Positions 48,132-55,848 of a stretch of 64,000 bases of DNA are shown in pieces (position 1 is the first letter of the stretch; the number at the start of each line of letters is the position of its first letter). The DNA comes from Paraburkholderia unamae (GTDB lineage Bacteria > Pseudomonadota > Gammaproteobacteria > Burkholderiales > Burkholderiaceae), in assembly GCF_003268775.1 (NCBI RefSeq), contig NZ_QLSU01000002.1, positions 248,001 to 312,000 on the forward strand, given 5' to 3'. The notes below the pieces were generated by a model. That model had not been told where the DNA came from. It saw nothing but the letters and a program-made list of their open reading frames with translations, and did no database searches. The translations under genes and the position numbers were made by a program.

Positions 48132-48353
48132 ATGAGCACGCCGCAAACCAAGGCCCCCAAAGTTCCCAAGGACATCATGCTGGGGCTCCGCATGAACAGC
48201 GCGCTGCGCGACAACTTCAATGCGGCCGTCGCCGCGAACGGCCTGGACGCCCCCGATGTTTTGCGGTCGTTCATGCGCTCCTACGTGGCAAACCCGAAGC
48301 GTTTTCGCATCGGGATGTTCGAGGACGTGGGCGAGGAAAGCATCGCCGCCTGA
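48132..48353 (+). CDS. Small RHH-like protein before the primase
   Basis: 73 residues from MSTPQTKAPKVPKDIMLGLR. The segment IMLGLRMNSALRDNFNAAVA with DAPDVLRSFMRSYV looks like a ribbon-helix-helix. It lies in front of the primase gene and behind promoter A and its terminator, so it may regulate replication. A GC hairpin (48361-48385) follows. Confidence 0.65.
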   Translation: MSTPQTKAPKVPKDIMLGLRMNSALRDNFNAAVAANGLDAPDVLRSFMRSYVANPKRFRIGMFEDVGEESIAA

Positions 48354-48471
48354 AAAAGGAAAACCGCGCCGGCAAGCGCGGTTTGAAGAGAAGAACGCCG
48401 CACCCGCTAAAGCACCACGTTCAGTCCCAGCGTAACGAGACTGAACGGCCCCGTCAATATAGGAGTCGATC

Positions 48472-50244
48472 ATGTCGTCCGTTCCGAAAAACCGTCCTCG
48501 CCCCGCGCTTCCTGAAAGCATGGTCGCACGTATCCGCGACACCAGCGTGCTTCCGTTCGCGGCCGCGAAGGCCGCGGCGATCGAAGCGGCCAACCCGGAC
48601 TCGGCCATCGATGGCATCAGCAAAGGCAAAGGTCGCTCCAAAGGCAAGGGCCGCAAGGTCGCAGCGCGCGAGGGCGACGACGCCACGCCGGAGATGCGAT
48701 TCACCGACGACCAGATGCCAGACCGCTGGTTGCGCGTCGGCGGGACGGATGACGAGGTGTTCTACCGCTACAACAAGGTGTACTGGGCCGTGGTGCCCGA
48801 CGCAGTGATGGTCGAGCGGGCCAAGGATTGGTTGCGCCACAACGACCCGAAGCATTACAGCAACGAGAAGGCCGAGAAGATGGTGAACGCGCTGCGCGCC
48901 ACGATGGCGTTGCCGCAAAACGGCCATTCGCTCACGGCGGCCACCGGTGACTTCGTGAACTACCTGGACAAAGACCCGGACGCCGATGAGGCGCCGGCCG
49001 CCGAGAAGAAGGCCGATCCGGTCATGATCCAGACCGACAACAGCGTGCTGCTGATGGACAACGCGGGCAACATCGCGGTGCACAAGCCCAGCCCCGAGTT
49101 CAAGACCCGGTCGGCGGTGCAGATCAAGATGCCGAAGGCGCTGGTGCAATCGGGCGGTACGTTCGAGCCGCCGCCGTTGCCGGACGATTGCCTCTGGCAA
49201 AGTTTCCTCGACAAGGCGATTCCCGACCGCGAGGCGCAGGCGTATTTCCAAGACGGGATGGGCGCAACGCTTGTCACCAACCGCAACTTCCAGCGCATCT
49301 ACTACCTGTACGGCGACGGTGGCAACGGGAAGTCCACGGCCCAAGCGGTGCTGGCGTCGTTCCACCACAAGGCCGTGCCGTTCCGGTTCGCCGACTTCAA
49401 GCACAACTTCAAGCCGGCGGCGCTGATCGGGGCCACGCTCGTGACCATCAATGAAGCCACGGAATGCGATCCCGACCTGTTGAAAGAGTGGGCGTCGCGC
49501 GATCCGCAACTCGTGGACCTGAAGTACGGGAAACCCAAACGCTTCGTGCCGTCCTGCTCCATCGTCGTGAGCCTGAACCGGCCGTTGCAAGGTACCGACC
49601 ACACCGACGGCTTCGAGCGCCGGGGCTACCCGATCCCGTTTACTGGCCGGTTCGACAATAAGGACGTTGTGCTCGACTTCGAGAGCCTGATCTTGAACAA
49701 CCCGGCCGAACGGTTCCACGTCTTTTCCTGGTTGCTCGCCGGTGCCCAGCGCGTCGTGCGCCGCGGTCGCCTGCTCACGCCGGCCGAAGCGCCCGAGACC
49801 GTCAAGGCCCTGATGCACAACATCAAGAAGACCAACGACCCGGTATACGAATGGTTCTGCGAGGCCGAGATGGTGCCGGCGGCGAAGGGCATTTTGACGA
49901 ACAAGAACGCCGTCTACCAAGAGTACGTGCGCGCTAGTTCCGCGGCAGGCAACAAGCACCCGGCCAAGGAGCAAGCGTTCTGGACACGAGTCCGCAAGTT
50001 GTTCGAAGCCAAGCACGGCGTGCCGATCGGTCCCGACGAGCGTTTGCGCGTGAACGGCCTGCGCACGTTGTGCGCGCCCATCGTGGTCGATGGCATCAAC
50101 CCGGAACGCGGTTCCCCGATCGCACCGCCGCCGCGTCAACCGTCCGCGCCGGTGCAGTTCGTGCAGCCCACGGCCGAGCAGCAACGAGAGTACGACACGT
50201 TCAGCGACGTGCTTGCCGACGTGATAGCCAAGGCCAAGGGGTAA
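48472..50244 (+). CDS. P4/D5-type primase-helicase (DUF5906-like)
   Basis: 590 residues. An N-terminal basic segment (SKGKGRSKGKGRK) precedes a superfamily 3 helicase: Walker A IYYLYGDGGNGKSTAQAV (about 280-289 core), Walker B LVTINEATECD (about 324) and motif C SIVVSLNRPLQG (about 364). The C-terminus (YEWFCEAEMVPAAKG, VYQEYVRASSAAGN, FWTRVRKLF) is a winged-helix module of this protein class. It should unwind DNA at the element's origin. No separate primase active site is obvious. Confidence 0.87.
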   Translation: MSSVPKNRPRPALPESMVARIRDTSVLPFAAAKAAAIEAANPDSAIDGISKGKGRSKGKGRKVAAREGDDATPEMRFTDDQMPDRWLRVGGTDDEVFYRYNKVYWAVVPDAVMVERAKDWLRHNDPKHYSNEKAEKMVNALRATMALPQNGHSLTAATGDFVNYLDKDPDADEAPAAEKKADPVMIQTDNSVLLMDNAGNIAVHKPSPEFKTRSAVQIKMPKALVQSGGTFEPPPLPDDCLWQSFLDKAIPDREAQAYFQDGMGATLVTNRNFQRIYYLYGDGGNGKSTAQAVLASFHHKAVPFRFADFKHNFKPAALIGATLVTINEATECDPDLLKEWASRDPQLVDLKYGKPKRFVPSCSIVVSLNRPLQGTDHTDGFERRGYPIPFTGRFDNKDVVLDFESLILNNPAERFHVFSWLLAGAQRVVRRGRLLTPAEAPETVKALMHNIKKTNDPVYEWFCEAEMVPAAKGILTNKNAVYQEYVRASSAAGNKHPAKEQAFWTRVRKLFEAKHGVPIGPDERLRVNGLRTLCAPIVVDGINPERGSPIAPPPRQPSAPVQFVQPTAEQQREYDTFSDVLADVIAKAKG

Positions 50245-50302
50245 CGATGGGCAACGCTCTGCAGTGCTCACCGAACCTCAAAAAAAAATGTTTAACAGGT
50301 GC

Positions 50303-50331
50303 TTGACATGCCTGGGAGTACCTGGTTTATT
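50303..50331 (+). promoter_or_regulatory. Element promoter A, copy 2
   Basis: TTGACA, 17 bp, TTTATT; same surrounding pattern as copy 1. ACAGGT and ACCTG form inverted arms around the -35 box. Confidence 0.7.
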
Positions 50332-50375
50332 GAACGTACACCAGCGCACCGCACCGCGCTCAACGTTCACCACAG

Positions 50376-50435
50376 GGCCGCGCACCGCGGCCATGCCCGA
50401 AGCCCCGGACTAAACCTCCGGGGCTTTTCTTTTTG
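50376..50435 (+). terminator. Leader attenuator-type terminator, copy 2
   Basis: GGCCGCG/CGCGGCC hairpin (50376-50392), then AAGCCCCGG/CCGGGGCTT followed by TTCTTTTT (50400-50435), ending just before the SD of the next gene. Same order as copy 1 with different stem sequences. Confidence 0.78.
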
Positions 50436-50444
50436 GAGACTGCC

Positions 50445-50684
50445 ATGACCACCTTCAACAACACCTCGCGCGCAACGAACGATGAACGCATCGAGTTCCG
50501 CTTCATCGGCCACAACACCGTTGTGTATGGCCGCGGCCCCACGCTCATCGAAGCCATCCGCAACGCAGAAGGTCGCATCGGCGAAACGATGTTCACGCAA
50601 GACGATATCGACGCCAACGGCTACGTCGTCGAGGTCGAGCAGCGCCGCGACGCCGACAACGGCGAATGGATCGACGTGCGGTAA
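50445..50684 (+). CDS. Unknown small protein (79 aa)
   Basis: GGAGACTGCC precedes the ATG. Sequence MTTFNNTSRATNDERIEFRF, middle TVVYGRGPTLIEAIRNAEGR, end YVVEVEQRRDADNGEWIDVR. Predicted beta-alpha-beta, no recognised family. First gene after promoter A copy 2. The three genes that follow start behind repeated two-hairpin leaders. Confidence 0.65.
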   Translation: MTTFNNTSRATNDERIEFRFIGHNTVVYGRGPTLIEAIRNAEGRIGETMFTQDDIDANGYVVEVEQRRDADNGEWIDVR

Positions 50685-50708
50685 GCCTGCCGCCTACGCT
50701 CCACCAGC

Positions 50709-50755
50709 GCCCACCGGAAGGTGGGTTTGGCGGTACCAGCGCCACCCCGGCGTTG
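50709..50755 (+). promoter_or_regulatory. Two-hairpin leader B, copy 1
   Basis: Stem CCCACC/GGTGGG closes a GGAA tetraloop (50710-50725), then TTTGGCGGTAC, then CAGCGCC/GGCGTTG. The next gene starts 21 bp later. Copies at 51213 and 52002. Confidence 0.65.
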
Positions 50756-50775
50756 ACCACCGAGCGGAGTTCATC

Positions 50776-51186
50776 ATGGCAAAGAGCATCACCACCCAAC
50801 CCGACCTGATGTCGATTTACGAAAAGGCTTCGGCCGTCGCGACGGCTCCCGGCTTTTCGTGTGCGCTGGGCGGCTGGTCCGCAAAGGCCGTTCAGGTCGA
50901 CGTGACCGGTCACGCGCAGATTTACGTTGAAGACGCGCCGCACGACCCCGCCAATCTGATGTTCCTGATGGTCACGAACAACCCGGCGAGCAAGAAGTTC
51001 ACAGTGTCGGAAATCACCGAAGCGCAGTTCGACCAGTTCGCAGCGATCGAGTACGACCCGCGGGCGTTCCGCGGCGAAGGAGTCGCCATCCGCCGCGCGC
51101 TCAACCTCGCCGAGGTCATCGCGCCGAACGTCCTGCGGCATCAGAACGGTAAAAAAGAGAAGGCCGGCGGCTACCGCTTCGCGTAA
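50776..51186 (+). CDS. Unknown protein (136 aa)
   Basis: Starts MAKSITTQPDLMSIYEKASA after CGGAGTTCATC. Middle SAKAVQVDVTGHAQIYVEDA followed by LMFLMVTNNPASKKFTVSEI reads as mixed alpha/beta. The C-terminus is basic (RHQNGKKEKAGGYRFA). No membrane segment. I do not recognise it. It follows leader B copy 1. Confidence 0.65.
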   Translation: MAKSITTQPDLMSIYEKASAVATAPGFSCALGGWSAKAVQVDVTGHAQIYVEDAPHDPANLMFLMVTNNPASKKFTVSEITEAQFDQFAAIEYDPRAFRGEGVAIRRALNLAEVIAPNVLRHQNGKKEKAGGYRFA

Positions 51187-51212
51187 GCGACCCGTCTCAA
51201 CGCTCCACCCGT

Positions 51213-51262
51213 GCCCGCCGGTAAGGCGGGTTTCGGGGTACCTGCCAGGCCATCCCGGCCTG
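51213..51262 (+). promoter_or_regulatory. Two-hairpin leader B, copy 2
   Basis: CCCGCC/GGCGGG around GGTAA, then TTTCGGGGTAC, then CAGGCC/GGCCTG over ATCCC. Stems differ from copy 1 in paired positions together. Confidence 0.65.
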
Positions 51263-51279
51263 CCCGATCGGAGAACACT

Positions 51280-51561
51280 ATGACCACCGCACGCAACGCC
51301 CTCACCACCACCGTTTTCCACGCCTTCCCCGTTTTCGACCTGTTCCTGCGCATCGCAACCACCGTCGGTGCGCTCGCGCTGGGCTTCGTCATGCTCGTCA
51401 CCGCCGTCACGCTCGGCGATCGCACCGGTAGCCCTTGCCTCGCCATGGCCCTGATGGCGACCACGCTCGTGTGCGTGTTCGGCATGGTCCCGCTGGCTTA
51501 CGTCGCCGCCGATTGGGCGTTGAAGCGCATCGACAACGCTCTGCTGCGCTTCGCCGCCTGA
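51280..51561 (+). CDS. Small two-helix membrane protein
   Basis: 93 residues, CGGAGAACACT before the ATG. Two hydrophobic segments: LFLRIATTVGALALGFVMLV and LAMALMATTLVCVFGMVPLA. The end is ALKRIDNALLRFAA. Inner-membrane location is inferred; function unknown. Part of the element's run of small genes under leader B. Confidence 0.65.
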   Translation: MTTARNALTTTVFHAFPVFDLFLRIATTVGALALGFVMLVTAVTLGDRTGSPCLAMALMATTLVCVFGMVPLAYVAADWALKRIDNALLRFAA

Positions 51562-51632
51562 ACCCTTTCTCGACCGCCGCGCCCGCGGCAAACCCGGACC
51601 GCACCGGTCCATCCACCCAAGGAGACAACACC

Positions 51633-51974
51633 ATGACCTTCGACGCCTTCGACCTCGCCCTCGACCAAACGATGTCCTTCTCGAACACGAGCGACTTCGA
51701 GACCACGACGCCCACCGTCGCCGCCCGTCCGCAGCAACCCGTGCGCTCGAACGCACCGAGCCAGTTTGCACGGTTCATCGACGAGGAAATCCGCTACGGC
51801 TCCGTCGCGCCCGACATGCGAATCCTCAAGGACCGTTGCAAGACCTGGCTGCGCAACGACGAGCCTGGTATCAGCGAGACGAGGCTCGAGTCGAAGGCAT
51901 GCGGCCTGATGAGTTTCACCCGCGCCTTCGTCGCCGGCTACACCGCGTTCCGCAACGCACCCGCCTCGCTCTGA
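51633..51974 (+). CDS. Unknown protein (113 aa)
   Basis: Starts MTFDAFDLALDQTMSFSNTS after AAGGAGACAACACC. The C-terminal half FIDEEIRYGSVAPDMRILKD followed by a helix with LESKACGLMSFTRAF is helical. It has no recognised motif. It is near the winged-helix-like genes and may belong to the same replication or regulation module. Confidence 0.6.
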   Translation: MTFDAFDLALDQTMSFSNTSDFETTTPTVAARPQQPVRSNAPSQFARFIDEEIRYGSVAPDMRILKDRCKTWLRNDEPGISETRLESKACGLMSFTRAFVAGYTAFRNAPASL

Positions 51975-52001
51975 TCGTCCCCGACCGCAGCGTTCGCCAG
52001 T

Positions 52002-52052
52002 GCCCACCGTTGTCCGGTGGGTTTGGCGGTACGAAGGGGGCCGCCGGCTCCC
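52002..52052 (+). promoter_or_regulatory. Two-hairpin leader B, copy 3
   Basis: CCCACCG/CGGTGGG, then TTTGGCGGTAC, then GGGGGCC/GGCTCCC with one wobble. An ACGGAGACC ribosome site follows. Confidence 0.65.
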
Positions 52053-52070
52053 ATAAACGGAGACCATCCC

Positions 52071-52982
52071 ATGACCGCACTTCTCAAACGCGAGCGCCAA
52101 GCACTGGTCGCCCACTGGATCGACGAGGCCCATGTGCGCCACGTGCCGGGCGCCGTCACGGACGCCTTTGGCCTGTACAACGCGTTCTGCCAGCATGTCG
52201 GCGCCATGGGCGAGGCCGTGCAGACGAACGAGTTTGCGGCGGCGTTACGCAAAGCGCTGGGCCGCAACCTCGCAACGGTCTGGCAAGGCCGGCCGCACCA
52301 CATGGCCGTGCTCGCCGACAACGTGGCGTCGTACCAGACCGGCGACGACTTCGACCTGCTGCCGGACTTCGACCCGGCCCCGCCGACCGCGGCCGAGCGC
52401 TCGGTGTGGAACTGGCCGCATCTGCGCTTGCGCGCGGCGGTCGAGCAGGAAATCGCAGCAGGCCGGCAACTCGCCATCGGCGCTTGCTCCCATTGGCTGA
52501 TGGGCTACGACGGCAACGCCTGGCGTCCGGCGGCCGACACGCCGTTGCGCGCGGCGTTCGCCCGTTGCTTCGATTTGTTCGGCATCGAGACGATGGGGCA
52601 GTCCGCGTACCAGATGGCGCTCGACGCCGTGATGAAAGACCTCGCGGTGCCGTTCCTGATGCTGGCCCGCAACGCCGCCGTGACCGTCGAACGTTCCGGC
52701 CGGTTGTGCGCGTACCGCGTGCAGCCGGGCACCGGCTCACCGCAGGACCGCTGGATCGACTGGGCCGAGGTCGATGACGCCGGCACTTACCGGCCGGTCG
52801 CCCAGCGCGGCGAGGCGCACGTGCTCGACGCACTGCTGTCCGACGTGTCGTTCCACGACCAAGAGGTGCTGTACGACATGCTGCGGGATCAAGCGCACGT
52901 CCGCGCCGAAGCCCGCGAACTTCGCCAGGCCGCGGCCGAGATCGAGGTCGAAACCGCCTCGCCCCGCCGAAAACGTCTGTAA
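52071..52982 (+). CDS. Protein with winged-helix-like N-terminus, shared with the next gene
   Basis: 303 residues. Residues 12-85 (AHWIDEAHVRHVPGAVTDAF, FAAALRKALGRNLATVWQ, MAVLADNVAS) align with the 53004 product (ARWIGNARPRYVPGAMTSGK, FMATLRVALGRNLAAPD, VAVIADDAAS). The spacing recalls C-terminal modules of P4/D5 primases, also present in the 48472 primase. The rest (HWLMGYDGNAWRPAADTPLR, VERSGRLCAYRVQPGT) is unassigned. DNA binding is inferred. The family is unknown to me. Confidence 0.72.
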   Translation: MTALLKRERQALVAHWIDEAHVRHVPGAVTDAFGLYNAFCQHVGAMGEAVQTNEFAAALRKALGRNLATVWQGRPHHMAVLADNVASYQTGDDFDLLPDFDPAPPTAAERSVWNWPHLRLRAAVEQEIAAGRQLAIGACSHWLMGYDGNAWRPAADTPLRAAFARCFDLFGIETMGQSAYQMALDAVMKDLAVPFLMLARNAAVTVERSGRLCAYRVQPGTGSPQDRWIDWAEVDDAGTYRPVAQRGEAHVLDALLSDVSFHDQEVLYDMLRDQAHVRAEARELRQAAAEIEVETASPRRKRL

Positions 52983-53003
52983 CCCACCATCGGAGACACC
53001 ACC

Positions 53004-53549
53004 ATGGCCTTCCGCCCTTGCAACATCACCACCCACAACCCGCACGAGCCCGTCGTGCTCCCGCCGTCGCTGATCGTGCCGGACAAGCACGAGGACATTT
53101 TCCGACTCGACGAGCCGGCACGCTTGCCCGACGACAAGCGCCGGCCCGCGCAACCCGTCGAGTCCGACGCGCGGCGCAAACGAATCGAGCGCGCTGCGCG
53201 CAAGGCCCGGGTCGCCCGCTGGATCGGCAACGCTCGCCCGCGCTACGTGCCCGGCGCGATGACGAGCGGCAAGGGCTTGTTCGCCGAGTTTCGCCGCACC
53301 ACACCGTGCACCCACGAGGACGAGGCCGTGTCCATGCCCGAGTTCATGGCGACGTTGCGCGTCGCGCTGGGCCGCAACCTTGCGGCGCCCGACCGTCCGG
53401 GCTGCGTCGCGGTGATCGCCGACGACGCGGCCAGCGTCGCGCAGGTCCGGCGCGAAAAACACGCGCTCGGTGCGCTCGCCGACGACGCCATGGCCGAGGC
53501 CGAACCGTTCATCGAGGCCGCACCCGCACGCCGACGCGCACGGCTCTAA
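53004..53549 (+). CDS. Winged-helix-like protein, paralogue of the previous N-terminus
   Basis: 181 residues. An extended hydrophilic start (NITTHNPHEPVVLPPSLIVP) and a basic segment (DARRKRIERAARKARVARWI) precede the module described for the 52071 product. The C-terminus is Ala/Glu-rich. The basic segment and shared module suggest DNA binding; function unknown. Confidence 0.7.
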   Translation: MAFRPCNITTHNPHEPVVLPPSLIVPDKHEDIFRLDEPARLPDDKRRPAQPVESDARRKRIERAARKARVARWIGNARPRYVPGAMTSGKGLFAEFRRTTPCTHEDEAVSMPEFMATLRVALGRNLAAPDRPGCVAVIADDAASVAQVRREKHALGALADDAMAEAEPFIEAAPARRRARL

Positions 53550-53580
53550 CGCCGCAGGCCATGGGCGGCAGCGGATCGAC

Positions 53581-53606
53581 GGGACGCGCAAGCGTCCCAT
53601 TTTTTT
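53581..53606 (+). terminator. Terminator after the winged-helix genes
   Basis: GGGACGC and GCGTCCC pair over GCAA and are followed by ATTTTTTT. A related terminator is at 59810. The rest of 53550-54074 has no gene; a second hairpin (AAAGGCCGGTC/GACCGGCCTTT) is at 53707-53734. Confidence 0.85.
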
Positions 53607-53954
53607 GCCCTCGCGCTCACGCGAAACCCGGCCGGAAAAAGCGGGCACTCCACCCGCGCAGCCTACGGCGTGGAGGCGGGCCGACTCCCTGGGAGCACGA
53701 ACGAACAAAGGCCGGTCAACATCGACCGGCCTTTGCCCTTGCGGAGACACACATCGTCGACCACCACGCCGCCGATGACCCACGGTAACACCTGTACGGC
53801 GAAACGCAACACCTCGAAAAGCCGAAAGGCCGTGCGGTTCTCCCGCGGCCGATCGCGTTCGCCCCTTGGTCGTTGAAAAGCCGCCGGGATCGCCAACCGG
53901 CCGACGCATAAGCCCTCCCGCCACGGGCAGGGCAAGGGTTCGCTGCGCGCACGC

Positions 53955-53986
53955 CGGCACCCGGTCCGCTTCGCGGCTGCGGCTTT
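53955..53986. repeat. 32-bp noncoding repeat, copy 1
   Basis: Matches 56091-56122 with one mismatch (CGGCACCCGGTCCGCT at the start, GGCTGCGGCTTT at the end). Weak flanking similarity reaches about 100 bp. Confidence 0.7.
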
Positions 53987-54074
53987 GTCGTGCCCCTTGC
54001 CCTTGTGTCGGGACGGCTTCGTTATGCGCCGGGCGATACCGACAGCAGACCTTCACCGAACAAGGAGCACGACC

Positions 54075-54671
54075 ATGAACGCGACCAGCCAGAACCACAC
54101 GAACAGCAACGTCAACGGCCTTCAAGGCGGGCTCCCCCAACTGCAGATGACGACCGAAACCACGTACCACGCCATGCCCTACAACCTCGACGCCGGCCCG
54201 GGCTTCTACTTCACGAGCCTGGAGGACTACACCGCGAAGATGGACGGGCTCACGGACCGCTGGGGCGCACCGGTGGAAGAGGTGGAGTTGCAACTGGTGG
54301 ATGGGACCGACGGCGAGGCCCAGTTGTTCGCGGCGATGGGCATCAGCCAGGCGAGCCTCGAAACGTGGTTCAACGACGTGGTGGACCTCGACGAGCGCGA
54401 GCAGGCGGCCTTGTTTTACCTCGTTGGCGAGGCCGGCTATTCGCTCGCGGACGCGCTCGACAAGATCGACGACGTGATGCTGCAAGAGGGCGCGATGGAG
54501 GACGTGGGCGAGGAAATGTTCAACGAGTTGTACCTGCACGAGGTACCGGAACACCTGCACGCGTACCTGGACAGCAGCCGATGGGTCAACGATTGTCGCC
54601 TGAACGGGGATTTTTCAGAGTTCCAGTTCGATCACAAAGACTGGACCGTGACCAACGCCAACGGGATTTAA
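54075..54671 (+). CDS. ardA: ArdA-like antirestriction protein
   Basis: 198 residues from MNATSQNHTNSN, after AAGGAGCACGACC. The ArdA fold is indicated by GPGFYFTSLEDYTAKMDGLT, the acidic EEVELQLVDGTD, LFYLVGEAGYSLADALDKID and the C-terminal VPEHLHAYLDSSRWVNDCRL. It is strongly acidic, mimicking DNA, and blocks type I restriction enzymes when a conjugative element enters a new cell. The Asn/Gln/Thr-rich first 45 residues are an addition. The element also carries its own type II-like operon. Confidence 0.87.
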   Translation: MNATSQNHTNSNVNGLQGGLPQLQMTTETTYHAMPYNLDAGPGFYFTSLEDYTAKMDGLTDRWGAPVEEVELQLVDGTDGEAQLFAAMGISQASLETWFNDVVDLDEREQAALFYLVGEAGYSLADALDKIDDVMLQEGAMEDVGEEMFNELYLHEVPEHLHAYLDSSRWVNDCRLNGDFSEFQFDHKDWTVTNANGI

Positions 54672-54701
54672 CGGCGGGCGGGGCCATAGCGCCCCGCGAT
54701 T

Positions 54702-54741
54702 GATGTTTGGTTTGTTTGATACAAACCAAACACATCAAACA
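54702..54741. promoter_or_regulatory. TTTGTTTGATACA box, site B
   Basis: TTTGGTTTGT and ACAAACCAAA form exact arms around TTGAT (54706-54730), with further arms GATG/CATC and a partner ATCAAACAAACC. The GGTTTGTTTGATACAAACC core lies within. Confidence 0.65.
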
Positions 54742-54756
54742 AACCGCACCAACAGA

Positions 54757-54783
54757 AAAGCCCCTTTTCAGGGGCTTTTTTTG
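54757..54783. terminator. Bidirectional terminator between ardA and the par genes
   Basis: AAAAGCCCC and GGGGCTTTT over a TTTTCA loop, followed by more T. Confidence 0.9.
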
Positions 54784-54805
54784 CGTTCCGCTCGATCGGC
54801 GCCGA

Positions 54806-55150
54806 TCACTTCTCGTTCTCGACGTGCAGCGTTTTGCCTTCGGCCAGCAACTGATCGAGCATCGCATCGGCCAGCGCCACCAGCACGACCGTCGCCGGCC
54901 CCCGGGCGTACTTCTCGATCCGCTCGCGCAGCGCGTGCGGAATGCGGACCTGCGTGGCGGCGGCATCCCGCCCACCGATCGCGGCTTTGCACTTCACCAC
55001 GGGATCGCCCACGGGGCGATCGCTCGTGCGCAAGTTGAAGAACGGGCGCTCCGCCGGTTGAAAGGCCACGTGCGCCACATCCGCGGCGGCGGCCATGAGG
55101 CTGTCCGATTTCTTGGCCGCCAGGCGGGCCAGCGAGTTCGTCGTTTCCAT
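54806..55150 (-). CDS. RHH-like partner of ParA
   Basis: 114 residues from METTNSLARLAAKKSDSLMA. The C-terminal half (ATQVRIPHALRERIEKYARG, PATVVLVALADAMLDQLL) matches a ribbon-helix-helix or similar DNA-binding dimer. It follows parA by 24 bp. Small DNA-binding partners of this type (ParG/ParR-like) work with Walker ParA. I chose the ATG at METTN; a TTG two codons before it is possible. Confidence 0.75.
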   Translation of the reverse strand: METTNSLARLAAKKSDSLMAAAADVAHVAFQPAERPFFNLRTSDRPVGDPVVKCKAAIGGRDAAATQVRIPHALRERIEKYARGPATVVLVALADAMLDQLLAEGKTLHVENEK

Positions 55151-55174
55151 GTTCAAGTCTCCAACGTTGAAGGG

Positions 55175-55783
55175 TTAAGCGGCGGCCAAATCGACCAGGC
55201 TTGCTACCACGCGTTTGATTTCCGATCGCGCGGCCTCCAGCCCACGAAGACCGGACTTGTGGTCGAAACAGGTGAGGCCGCGCTGGATCGTCTGCTGATA
55301 TGCCGCCTTGCGGCGTTTCAGGTAGGGCTTGCCGAGGTGATCCGCTAGGAAACTCACGTCGCTGGCGTAGTTCGTTTCCACGCGGTTCGGCACCAGCAAG
55401 ACACGCCGGCCTTTCTCTTGCAGTTCGCTCAGGCCACGGAACGTCGAGGCCGCGTCGAAAAACGACGGAAGCACAGGCATCACGATCACGTCGCCTTTCA
55501 GCGTCGACGCTGCGACGCTGGGCGCGTAGGGCGCGTGATCCACGATCACGACATCATAGCGATCAGCCCGCGCATCGGACGCGGCCACATCGAAAGCGGG
55601 CACGAGGCCGAAGCCCTTGCAGCGCGCTTCCCAGGCCCTCGAAGACTGCTGGGCGTCCGCGTCCACGAGCAGTACTTTGCGGTTCGTGTCTTCAGCGGCG
55701 AAGAACGCCGCCAGGTTCAACGACAAGGTGCTCTTGCCCGAGCCGCCCTTCGGGCTCCAAACATCGACGGTCAACATCGGCAT
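55175..55783 (-). CDS. parA: ParA-type partition ATPase
   Basis: 202 residues, small ParA class. The deviant Walker A SPKGGSGKSTLSLNLAAFF is at residues 10-28, Walker A' LLVDADAQQSSRAWE near 42 and Walker B DVVIVDHAPYAPSV near 92. There is no N-terminal helix-turn-helix. CTAGAGGAGTACAGACC precedes the ATG. It should position the element during cell division with the next gene's product. The upstream region has operator palindromes. Confidence 0.92.
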   Translation of the reverse strand: MPMLTVDVWSPKGGSGKSTLSLNLAAFFAAEDTNRKVLLVDADAQQSSRAWEARCKGFGLVPAFDVAASDARADRYDVVIVDHAPYAPSVAASTLKGDVIVMPVLPSFFDAASTFRGLSELQEKGRRVLLVPNRVETNYASDVSFLADHLGKPYLKRRKAAYQQTIQRGLTCFDHKSGLRGLEAARSEIKRVVASLVDLAAA

Positions 55784-55813
55784 GGTCTGTACTCCTCTAG
55801 ATCGTGGTGGGTG

Positions 55814-55848
55814 GGATGTATCGTTTGTTTGATACATCCGATACATCC
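55814..55848. promoter_or_regulatory. TTTGTTTGATACA box, site C, upstream of parA
   Basis: GGATGTATC and GATACATCC (55814-55839) are perfect arms over GTTTGTTT, followed by a direct repeat of GATACATCC. A further GGTACGGT/ACCGTACC dyad is at 55881-55902 and a related ATACAAACGATAC at 55910. Partition operator or centromere candidate. No gene is seen in 55784-56383; a second copy of the 32-bp repeat is at 56091-56122. Confidence 0.65.

Noticed and set aside
50247..50306. 19-codon frame (MGNALQCSPNLKKKCLTGA) after the primase gene
   Set aside because: It overlaps the promoter and contains a run of nine A; no evidence of translation beyond a weak ribosome site.
53774..53876. 34-codon basic frame in the gap before ardA
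   Set aside because: No ribosome site and Arg/Ser-rich shadow-like composition.
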